Shown in pieces: positions 1-6,611 of a stretch of 64,000 nt of DNA. The notes beneath the pieces were generated by a model. That model was given only the letters and a program-made list of their open reading frames with translations, made no database searches and was not told the DNA's origin. This DNA comes from Flavobacterium marginilacus (GTDB lineage Bacteria > Bacteroidota > Bacteroidia > Flavobacteriales > Flavobacteriaceae), in assembly GCF_026870155.1 (NCBI RefSeq), contig NZ_CP113975.1:4836001-4900000 (forward strand). Direction: 5' to 3'. The stretch's first letter is position 1. Each line of letters starts with the position of its first letter. The position numbers were made by a program, and so were the translations under genes.

Positions 1-1092
1 CTGCGTTCTCAAACCAGTAAAAACAAAAAATAAAGGAAGCAGAACAACAACCGAAACGTCTTCTATTTTTTCGATAAAAATAGATCGGAACTTATTGTTT
101 TCCGGCATGATAGCTCCTGCAAGAAACGCTCCAAACAAGGCGTGAATCCCAATCAGTTCAGAAACATAAGAGGAAAGCAGTAAAGTCAAAAAGAAAATCG
201 CAACAATCGGCTTGCTTAAACTTTCTCGCGTCGATCTCAAATCACCTACTTTTTTTAAGAATGGGCGAACGACTTTCAGCATCAGCAATACATAAAAAAC
301 CGCCAAAACTATAACATACAGCGAACTGGTAAACGAACCCGCTTTTACAATCGCAATAACTGCAGCCAAAATACACCAAGCAGTTATGTCATCAGCAGCG
401 GCGCAGGTAATTACGATGGCGCCCAACTTTGTCTTATGTATCCCGCGCTCACGGACAATTCCTGCCAAAACAGGAAAAGCTGTAATGCTCATAGCGATTC
501 CTAAGAATAATCCAAAAGAAAGAAACTCCACTCCCTCAGGAGCAAATGAATGATAAATATAATATGCCAAGCCCAAACCTAGCGCAAACGGAACAATAAT
601 ACTGGCATGACTAATTACTACGGCATCATGCGCTTTGTTTTTTAGCACTTTCAAATCGAGTTCCATTCCTATTACAAACATGAAAAGAATCAATCCGATC
701 TGGCTCAAAAACTGAAGATTTCCTAATGAATCCTTTGGAAACAGCATGGCTGAGAATTCCGGAAAATACATCCCGATCAAAGACGGGCCCAATACAATAC
801 CGGCAATCATTTCACCAATTACTGTTGGCTGTCCAATTTTTCGGCAGACCCAGCCAAAGAAACGAGCCACCAGAATAATCGTTACAATCTGTGCCAAAAG
901 TATTGCCAGCGGATGGTGCAGATTCTGCGACATTGACGCCAAAAAATCATTCCAATGTCCATTTTCTTGATGATTAGACACAATATTTCGCCCAGTTTCC
1001 AGCATTTTTCCTTTTAGGATAATCCAATAGATCAATCCAGAAAATCCGCCAATCATTATCAGATAAAAAAAAGATTTCGTTATATTTTTCAT
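1..1092 (-). CDS. CPA2-family cation/H+ antiporter, N-terminal part (runs off the window)
   Basis: The minus strand reads an open frame from the ATG at 1092 to the window edge, so only the N-terminal part (about 364 residues) is present. It begins MKNITKSFFYLIMIGGFSG, then has the multi-helix Na+/H+ exchanger fold. The CAAADDITAW motif, with the paired Asp typical of CPA2 ion sites, is visible near 660-700 bases from the start. It is a close paralogue of the complete antiporter at 6612-8894, aligning through the first helix, the GQPTVIGE motif and the GLRT segment. Family knowledge predicts monovalent cation for proton exchange at the inner membrane; the ion cannot be read from sequence. The C-terminal regulatory part lies outside the window. 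Confidence 0.9.
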   Translation of the reverse strand, partial: MKNITKSFFYLIMIGGFSGLIYWIILKGKMLETGRNIVSNHQENGHWNDFLASMSQNLHHPLAILLAQIVTIILVARFFGWVCRKIGQPTVIGEMIAGIVLGPSLIGMYFPEFSAMLFPKDSLGNLQFLSQIGLILFMFVIGMELDLKVLKNKAHDAVVISHASIIVPFALGLGLAYYIYHSFAPEGVEFLSFGLFLGIAMSITAFPVLAGIVRERGIHKTKLGAIVITCAAADDITAWCILAAVIAIVKAGSFTSSLYVIVLAVFYVLLMLKVVRPFLKKVGDLRSTRESLSKPIVAIFFLTLLLSSYVSELIGIHALFGAFLAGAIMPENNKFRSIFIEKIEDVSVVVLLPLFFVFTGLRTQ

Positions 1093-1439
1093 ATATCTTG
1101 ATTAAGGTAATTTAATTCAAGTGCAAATATGTAAACAGATTTTGAAAGCCTAAAACGAATTGCAGTCTAATTTTGGCGGGATGTAACAAGAGGGAAAAAC
1201 TTTGTAATAAGTTAACCCAAGAAGCATATTCATCTACATATAAAATGTACCATATAGATTTACAGACTAATAAAAACAATGTTTTTTCAAAGTTAATGAA
1301 ACTACGAAAAAACATTTAGCAGACAAAAATTCTGTGATGATTTGTAAATATTTATCTATACATTAGTCAAATAAACACCAGCGGTTTTTATAACACAAAA
1401 TACAGCCGAAACTGGGTGGTTTGAAGTTTTTTAAATATT
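1093..1439. other. Intergenic stretch between divergent genes
   Basis: About 350 bases separate the leftward antiporter from the rightward ADP-ribosyltransferase-like gene. Only short, antisense-looking reading frames occur. I see no hairpin, RNA gene or convincing TAnnTTTG promoter. It presumably carries the divergent promoters of the two flanking genes. Confidence 0.5.
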
Positions 1440-1982
1440 ATGGATGATAGATTACAATATAGGTTGTCAAAAGATGAGAAAAGCGAAATAGCTCAAAATC
1501 TGATTGATATTTTGCAGAAAGATGCAAATATTACTGAACCAACCAGAAGATTTATTAGCAATTGGATTCTTACAGACTTCAAAGATAAAAGAAAAGCTTT
1601 TTTTGATGTATGGGATATCGTATTAAAAAATTATTTACCTACAAAAAGACCAATTTTATTCCGGTCATGTAAAAGGATTAGCAAAGAGAATAAAATAGCG
1701 AGTTTTACCGGACGATTAGAATGTGCAAGAAGATTTGGAAACGGCAGATCTTATTTAATAATTTGTGATACGAAAGAAGAACTCGAATTTGAAGATAAAT
1801 TCTATAAGATTGGTAACTATAAGCATACATTTTATCCCCTTGTTGATGTTTTAGTGAAAGCGAGAGATTCTGGCGGATGTGGATTCTCTGAAATGATTAT
1901 GAATTATATAGGTGAAGACGAATACATTATGAGAATTAACTTAGGAAACATGAACAGGTTACGGTGGATGAAAAATGACTGA
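1440..1982 (+). CDS. Orphan protein with ADP-ribosyltransferase-like R-S-E motif set
   Basis: This is a 180-residue soluble protein with no signal peptide. I do not recognise a named family with certainty. Its second half carries the ordered signature of an R-S-E type ADP-ribosyltransferase: LFR (Arg75) at the end of a strand, ASFTGRLECARRFG with Ser88-Phe-Thr followed by an Ala-rich helix, and GEDEYIM (residues 158-164) where Glu159 and Glu161 would form the E-x-E catalytic pair. If real, it would transfer ADP-ribose from NAD+ to a protein or nucleic acid. The stop codon overlaps the ATG of a 20-codon remnant frame, and an attC-like palindrome follows. The gene looks like a lone cassette. 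The motif reading is inference; a fold prediction would settle it. Confidence 0.55.
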   Translation: MDDRLQYRLSKDEKSEIAQNLIDILQKDANITEPTRRFISNWILTDFKDKRKAFFDVWDIVLKNYLPTKRPILFRSCKRISKENKIASFTGRLECARRFGNGRSYLIICDTKEELEFEDKFYKIGNYKHTFYPLVDVLVKARDSGGCGFSEMIMNYIGEDEYIMRINLGNMNRLRWMKND

Positions 1983-2037
1983 AGAAGAAAGAAAACACCT
2001 AGCCTCTAATTTTGAACACGCAAATAACTGCCCATAA
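1975..2037 (+). CDS. Tiny overlapping frame, possible truncated second gene
   Basis: A 20-codon frame starts inside the end of the preceding gene (ATGACTGA overlap) and encodes a short charged peptide beginning MTEEERKHLASNFEHANNC. Its stop lies at the start of the attC-like palindrome. Translational coupling by ATGA overlap is usual for partner genes, so this may be the stump of a second gene (for instance an immunity partner) cut off by the repeat element. It may equally be spurious; no family is recognisable. Confidence 0.25.
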   Translation: MTEEERKHLASNFEHANNCP

Positions 2038-2140
2038 CAGCTACAACGAATTAACGCAATTGGCGTAATGAAAGTTGTCTTTGGGATCTTTTGGTAAATT
2101 CAAATAATTGATTTAATTTAATCCCAAACCATTGTATAAT
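2030..2140 (+). repeat. attC-like imperfect palindrome, copy 1 (degenerate)
   Basis: The element opens with GCCCATAACAGCTACAACG right after the orphan gene and closes with AATCCCAAACCATTGTA. The ends are imperfectly inverted (CTACAACG against rc of CATTGTA plus the CCCAAA/TTTGG parts). The same layout, better preserved, follows the orphan gene at 5560-6156. Placement directly after a short hypothetical gene and nested inverted ends resemble integron attC sites, but the core triplets are not canonical. Calling it attC is inference. Confidence 0.4.
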
Positions 2141-2196
2141 CAAAACATTGCTGTGCACAAAACTTCAAAATATTAAGAAAACAAAATACAAAAATC

Positions 2197-2790
2197 ATGA
2201 ACAAAACCACTGCCTTTATTACTCTTATAATCCTAACCATAATCACATTACCAATATTTTTTATAACCATTCCAGTCTTTATATCTATTTACAATGGATT
2301 AGTAAGGAAGAAAAATCAGGTTGAATACTCATTCAGCGGTGTTGATGTTGAATTACAAAAAAGAGGCGAACTCATACCAAATTTAGTTGAAAGCGTAAAA
2401 AAATACATGTCATTTGAACAAAACACCCTCAAAGAAATTGTAGAATTAAGAAGCAGGATAACTCAAATAAAACCTGGTTCTGCAGAAAGATTTAGTTTAG
2501 AAAACGATTTAACAGAACAATTAAAACAGCTTATGGTAACTGTTGAAAATTATCCTGATCTAAAATCTAATGAAAACATGCTGCATTTGCAAAGAAGCCT
2601 AAATGAAGCTGAAGAACAGATAAGCGCAGCTAGAAGAGCATATAATGCATCTGTTAAAATCCTGAATGACTCCATACAAACATTTCCTTCAACCCTTTTC
2701 GCCAGCATTTATGACTTTACAATAAGACCTTATTTTATAGCTGAGCAAAATTCTAAATCAGTTCCAAATTTAAAAGGACTATTTAATTAA
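2197..2790 (+). CDS. LemA family membrane protein
   Basis: This 197-residue protein has one N-terminal membrane helix (about residues 5-32, ending ISIYNGLV) followed by a long helical domain facing away from the cytoplasm or periplasm. Typical LemA features are visible: YNGLVRKKNQVEYSFSGVDVELQKRGELIPNLVESVKKY around residues 31-70, and the stretch LQRSLNEAEEQISAARRAYNASV near 130-155 matching the family's conserved N/E/Q/AR-YN block. The biochemical role of LemA proteins is not established. It sits four bases before the DUF3137 gene, a common pairing, so the two probably work together at the membrane. Annotation to family is secure; function is not. Confidence 0.9.
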   Translation: MNKTTAFITLIILTIITLPIFFITIPVFISIYNGLVRKKNQVEYSFSGVDVELQKRGELIPNLVESVKKYMSFEQNTLKEIVELRSRITQIKPGSAERFSLENDLTEQLKQLMVTVENYPDLKSNENMLHLQRSLNEAEEQISAARRAYNASVKILNDSIQTFPSTLFASIYDFTIRPYFIAEQNSKSVPNLKGLFN

Positions 2791-2794
2791 GATT

Positions 2795-3850
2795 ATGGAT
2801 AAAGAATTAATTGCTTTTTTAAATGAACAAGCACAATTTCTGGAAAGATCAAGAATTAAAGCTGTTAAACTCAATAGAATTTACAGTATAGTAAAACCTT
2901 TAAGAAAGTTATTGAAGGGAATTCTGATAGTCTCTGCAGTCTTAAACTGTATAATTCCCATACTGCTTCCTGTAACAATTACTATTGGAATTATGTACCT
3001 GTTAACTTTGGCAATGAATGATCCAAAAATAGTTTTTGAATCAAATCTAAAAGACAATTTTTTGCCGGCAGTCTTCGAAAAAACAAAACCTAATTTGAGT
3101 TATTCTTCATACGGCTATAATAATAAAATCCTGCAGGAAAGTGAAATTCTGAACCAAGGATTCTTTTCTGATACCATTGAAATTGAAGGTGAAGATTATA
3201 CAAAAGGCAAAATAGAAGATATAGATGTAGAATTTTTTGAAATCAAATTTCATAAAGAAGTAACGAATTACAGCAAGACTGCCGGAGGCTGTTTACTTTC
3301 GCTTATTCTGATACCTATAGAAATTTTTAAAAATATTTTTGACAATGACAATGAGCATGATGAAGTTTTTGCGGGTGTAATCAAAGATATTAATATGTTT
3401 TATTCCGGCTTTTTCATGTATGCAGATTTCAACAAAGACTTTAGAGGAAAAATTCTGATGATCCCTAAAGAAAATGAAAATCTGAAAGACAAAGTCCATG
3501 AACTATTTGCCTCAAAATCATTAACCAAAATAGATGTTGAGAATCAAAACATAAATGACAATTACAGCATATATGCATCAGATATCCAGACGGGATATTA
3601 TGTATTATCACAAAACTTAATTGACAGAATAAATATTTTATCGATAAGGGAAAAAGCATTGCCTATTATTTCGTTTATCGAAGGAAAAATTTACTTTTTA
3701 ATTCCATGGAAAAAAAACCTTTTCAAAGCTGATATATTTACCAAAATTGAAAATGAAAATTACTTTTTGAATTATATCGAAGAAATCAATTCCTTTGAAG
3801 AAATTATCAAAAACTTAAATATCGACAGAAGAATTTGGAGCAAAGTGTAA
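2795..3850 (+). CDS. DUF3137-type membrane protein (LemA partner)
   Basis: A 351-residue protein with two close hydrophobic helices at about residues 40-75 and a large soluble C-terminal region. The arrangement, and the central block VFAGVIKDINMFYSGFFMYADFNKDFRGKILMIP, match the DUF3137 family found next to LemA. The C-terminal stretch with YVLSQNLIDRI and ISFIEGKIYFLIPW is also typical, describing a region that checks or displays a domain on the membrane surface. No catalytic residues can be pointed to. It starts four bases after the LemA stop, so the two are surely one transcript. It is convergent with the LytTR regulator downstream. Confidence 0.8.
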   Translation: MDKELIAFLNEQAQFLERSRIKAVKLNRIYSIVKPLRKLLKGILIVSAVLNCIIPILLPVTITIGIMYLLTLAMNDPKIVFESNLKDNFLPAVFEKTKPNLSYSSYGYNNKILQESEILNQGFFSDTIEIEGEDYTKGKIEDIDVEFFEIKFHKEVTNYSKTAGGCLLSLILIPIEIFKNIFDNDNEHDEVFAGVIKDINMFYSGFFMYADFNKDFRGKILMIPKENENLKDKVHELFASKSLTKIDVENQNINDNYSIYASDIQTGYYVLSQNLIDRINILSIREKALPIISFIEGKIYFLIPWKKNLFKADIFTKIENENYFLNYIEEINSFEEIIKNLNIDRRIWSKV

Positions 3851-3876
3851 GACAAAAAAACTGCTCAGCCGCCGAA

Positions 3877-4596
3877 TTAAATTTTCACTTTCGCCAAAAA
3901 ATCATTTCTATACGTTTCACTCAAAACCAGCACAATTGGTTTTCCGTTTTTTTCATGAATAGAAAGCGTAATTTCATTATGATTGAAAAACTGTACTGCT
4001 GATAATGCAATGATTTCTTTTTTGTTCACACGACAAAAATCAGTTTTAGGGAGCTGGTTTAATAAGGAATCAAAATTGATGTTTTTAAGCAGTAAAACGC
4101 TTCCGTCTGTAAGATTGACTTCTTTATCTCTACTGTCCAGCGATGCGGATTTTATGTAATGAATCTGATCAAAATACAATAACGACTTGCCTTTATCGGT
4201 ATTCAGGCTAATAAATTTTTTGGAAACATCCGGCTTTTGAAACCGCTCGAGGGCTTTGGCGATCGCTTTTTCCAAACGTTCCTTGGTAACTGGTTTTGTG
4301 ATATAGTCAACTGCGTTGATATCAAAAGCTTCGGCAGCGTAATTTTTGTAAGCGGTCGTAAAAATCACCAATTTATCCTGAAGCAAATTAGCCAGCGTCA
4401 AACCATCAATTCCTGGCATTTCGATATCCGAAATACACAGATCAAAATCGAGTTTGGGAACTTCTTCCAATAATTTTTGGGGATCGTTGAATGCCTTTAT
4501 AATTTCCAGTTCCGGAATCTGCTCGCAGAGCATTTTCAGATAAGTAAGACCTGGAAGTTCGTCGTCAAGCAGTAAACATTTGATTTTTGTATTCAA
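3877..4596 (-). CDS. LytTR-type response regulator
   Basis: This 239-residue regulator has an N-terminal receiver domain (about 5-120) with the acidic pocket DDE at residues 11-13, phospho-acceptor Asp57 in CISDIEMPG, the switch Thr in FTTAYKNYA and the conserved Lys in YITKP. A LytTR DNA-binding domain follows (about 135-235), visible in the FCRVNKKEIIAL and ITLSIHEKNGKPIVLVLSETYRNDF stretches. LytTR proteins bind direct repeats upstream of target promoters; targets here are unknown. The start overlaps the end of the kinase gene by 32 bases, so the pair is translationally coupled and forms one two-component system. Confidence 0.95.
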   Translation of the reverse strand: MNTKIKCLLLDDELPGLTYLKMLCEQIPELEIIKAFNDPQKLLEEVPKLDFDLCISDIEMPGIDGLTLANLLQDKLVIFTTAYKNYAAEAFDINAVDYITKPVTKERLEKAIAKALERFQKPDVSKKFISLNTDKGKSLLYFDQIHYIKSASLDSRDKEVNLTDGSVLLLKNINFDSLLNQLPKTDFCRVNKKEIIALSAVQFFNHNEITLSIHEKNGKPIVLVLSETYRNDFLAKVKI

Positions 4597-5329
4597 GCAG
4601 ATTGATTTTTAAATGCGCAATATAAATGTCGTTTTCGACAAATTTATCCAATTTGAACTGATTTTTGTAGATAATTTTCAGACGTTGTTCCAAGGTTGTT
4701 GCTCCTATTCCGCTTCGTTCTTTTATCAAGGCTTTTTTTTCCGAAATTTTATTGGAAACCGTCAGGCTGAAACAATTGTCCTTGAACTCAAATAAAATAG
4801 AAATAAAAGCATCAGCACTCTGCAGATCGGCATGTTTAAAAGCATTTTCAATTAAATCAATTGAAATTAAAGGTGCCAAAAGATTTTGCTCATAAAGCTT
4901 TTCGGTTTCGTCAATCTTGGTTTTTACTTTCAGCTCAAAAAGCGGACTTACCTTAATTTTGTTGATTTCAATCAGATTTAAGGCAAACTGAATTTCCTCT
5001 TTTGGGGAAACAAACTTTTTTTGGCTTTCATATAAAATATAATCCAAAACATTCGCCAGTTTATCCAAAGCAAAATACGTCTGATAAGCATGCGACTGAA
5101 TCGAGTTGAGAATATTCTTAAAAAGATGCGGGTTGAGCCGTGACTCCAGCGTTTCCAGCTGCAGATTATTAACTTTCATTTCCAGCAGACCAAACTGCTC
5201 TTCAACACTTTTTTTAGCTTTCGCGGAAGCGGTCAATCTATAAATAAGATAACAAAGAACCACAGTGAATACCAGAATAATTACCAGTAGTATATATATG
5301 AGAGTGTTGTTTTCTTGTGCGTTATCCAT
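4565..5329 (-). CDS. Sensor histidine kinase, LytS/YehU (HisKA_7TM-less) type
   Basis: A 254-residue kinase with a single N-terminal membrane helix (about residues 9-31), a short coiled segment, and a His_kinase (PF06580-like) dimerisation region with His68 in LNPHLFKNILNSI. The usual motif is NPHFLFN, so this is a variant spelling. The ATP-binding part shows the N box DLIENAFKHAD and a glycine box RSGIGATTLEQRL. There is almost no extracellular part, so the signal is probably sensed in the membrane or by a partner. It overlaps the LytTR response regulator gene and should phosphorylate that protein. Upstream lies an attC-like palindrome rather than a gene. Confidence 0.92.
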   Translation of the reverse strand: MDNAQENNTLIYILLVIILVFTVVLCYLIYRLTASAKAKKSVEEQFGLLEMKVNNLQLETLESRLNPHLFKNILNSIQSHAYQTYFALDKLANVLDYILYESQKKFVSPKEEIQFALNLIEINKIKVSPLFELKVKTKIDETEKLYEQNLLAPLISIDLIENAFKHADLQSADAFISILFEFKDNCFSLTVSNKISEKKALIKERSGIGATTLEQRLKIIYKNQFKLDKFVENDIYIAHLKINLLEYKNQMFTA

Positions 5330-5411
5330 TTGATTTGAAATATTTAAAAAGATTTTCTATCAGCTGTTGTTATCATTTCTCAAAAATCAGGTACTACATT
5401 TTGTTCTGGTA

Positions 5412-5555
5412 CTACAGCGGTTTTGGGATTAAAATAAGTCCATTCTTCGGATTTGCCACCCGAGCGATAGCGAACAGGCGAAGCAAATCAACCCAAATAC
5501 AAAACTATCTTTCCATTAAGTCTATTGCCCAAATCCGTTGTAGCTGTTAGTGGCA
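5412..5555 (-). repeat. attC-like imperfect palindrome, copy 2
   Basis: The outer arms CTACAGCGGTTTTGGG (5412-5427) and CCCAAATCCGTTGTAG (5528-5543) are inverted with 14 of 16 matches. An inner pair GATTTGC (5450-5456) and GCAAATC (5483-5489) is perfect, giving nested stems. The right end carries GTTAGTGGCA (5546-5555). The same end sequence, inverted, lies on the other side of the neighbouring gene (6194-6209), as expected for a cassette whose boundaries are recombination sites. Element orientation follows the minus-strand gene 5560-6156. Integron origin is inference; no integrase is in the window. Confidence 0.5.
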
Positions 5556-5559
5556 GTTT

Positions 5560-6156
5560 TTATTCTTGAATATTAACTAGCCAATGTATTTTGTTAATTC
5601 TCATTAATTCTTCTTTATAGGTAAGTTCATTTAAATATTTATAGCTATAATATTTCAATGGAATTGAATTTGGATAATTTTTAATACCCTCATCGATATA
5701 CTTTTTTAATTCTGATTTGTCATCAAACAAATTTAAAGTCTCAACTTTATAGACATAAATAATTACAGGGAGTTTATTGTAAATTTCTAAAAACTCCTTT
5801 TCTAAATAATCAATAATATCTCTTTGTAATTCAGGTTTTGTTATTTTTTGTTCAGCTGATTTTGTAATAACTTCTTGATAAAACATTAAAGCAGAAAATA
5901 AGTACGTATTTTTTGATTTTCTATTATTTTGGTAATTTCTAATTTCTTCTATTGTACTTTTTTTAAACTCAGAAATTTCATTTTGCAAAACTTCATCATA
6001 CATTTTTTGCGTTAAATTATAACAAGTTAAATCTGTTTTATCAACTTTAGTATTATTTTTAATTTTATCAAAGGTCTCTTCAATTATATTTTTTTTGGTT
6101 TGAGAAAAAATTGTTGAAGTCAAAAAAAGTGATATTAGAATTATATACTTACTCAT
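5560..6156 (-). CDS. Orphan secreted protein in a cassette-like setting
   Basis: A 198-residue protein starting MSKYIILISLFLTSTIFSQ, a clear signal peptide with cleavage expected after FSQ. The mature part is hydrophilic and mostly helical. I recognise no family or catalytic motif. It is monocistronic, framed by GTTAGTGGCA-type boundaries on both sides and followed by an attC-like palindrome, so it was probably acquired as a unit. AT content is higher than that of neighbouring genes (many Lys, Asn, Ile codons), consistent with recent transfer. Function unknown. Confidence 0.7.
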   Translation of the reverse strand: MSKYIILISLFLTSTIFSQTKKNIIEETFDKIKNNTKVDKTDLTCYNLTQKMYDEVLQNEISEFKKSTIEEIRNYQNNRKSKNTYLFSALMFYQEVITKSAEQKITKPELQRDIIDYLEKEFLEIYNKLPVIIYVYKVETLNLFDDKSELKKYIDEGIKNYPNSIPLKYYSYKYLNELTYKEELMRINKIHWLVNIQE

Positions 6157-6193
6157 CTGTTACACTGTTTGTTATTATTTACGGTCTGCTTGG

Positions 6194-6209
6194 TAAAATT
6201 GCCACTAAC
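6194..6209 (-). repeat. Cassette-boundary-like motif upstream of the orphan gene
   Basis: On the minus strand this reads GTTAGTGGCAATTTTA. It matches the end of the palindrome at 5546-5562 (GTTAGTGGCAGTTTTTA) in 15 of 16 aligned bases apart from one extra T. The two copies point toward each other around the gene 5560-6156. This is the arrangement expected at the two ends of a captured cassette. Confidence 0.45.
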
Positions 6210-6266
6210 TTTGCGTCTCTGCGCCTTTGCGTGAAATTGACCCGCAAAGACGCAGAGACGCAAAGT
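6208..6266. repeat. Perfect 16-bp inverted repeat of the CGCAAAG family
   Basis: ACTTTGCGTCTCTGCG (6208-6223) is exactly inverted at 6251-6266, with a 27-base loop containing further CGCAAAG-like sequence. A related inverted repeat occurs at 50050-50107. It lies between two minus-strand genes, downstream of the SMR gene, and may serve as a terminator, but it also belongs to a dispersed repeat family. Confidence 0.7.
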
Positions 6267-6279
6267 ATTATTTTTTTAT

Positions 6280-6609
6280 TTAATGTGCCGAAACAAATTT
6301 CAACCCAATTATTGAAGATATCAAAGTAAACAAAAAGAAAAGCCTCCAGAAAGTCGCAGGTTCCTTAAACACAAAAATCCCGACCAAAACTGTCCCGACC
6401 GCACCAATTCCTGTCCAAACTGCATAAGCCGTACCAATTGGCAACGTTTGCGAAGCTTTGTACAATAAAGTCATACTAATAGAAAGAGCCGCAAAAAAAC
6501 CAGCCATCCATAAAGTCGAGGTCATGCTGGAAGTTTCTTTGGCTTTGCCTAAACAAGTGGCAAAACCTACTTCGAACAAACCTGCTATGATAAGTAAAAT
6601 CCAGTTCAT
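6280..6609 (-). CDS. SMR family exporter, SugE/Gdx-like
   Basis: I place the start at the ATG at 6609 (MNWILLIIAGLFEVGFA), because the longer frame to 6654 runs back into the antiporter gene and adds a non-conserved extension. The resulting 109 residues form four membrane helices, the standard SMR length. Glu13 in GLFEVGFA is the universal proton/substrate Glu. LPIGTAYAVWTGIGAVG matches the SugE/Gdx subgroup, whose known role is guanidinium export in exchange for protons; multidrug SMRs differ in this helix. It begins two bases after the antiporter stop, so the two are co-transcribed. Homodimer or dual partner: only one SMR gene is seen, favouring a homodimer. Confidence 0.9.
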   Translation of the reverse strand: MNWILLIIAGLFEVGFATCLGKAKETSSMTSTLWMAGFFAALSISMTLLYKASQTLPIGTAYAVWTGIGAVGTVLVGIFVFKEPATFWRLFFLFTLISSIIGLKFVSAH

Positions 6610-6611
6610 AA

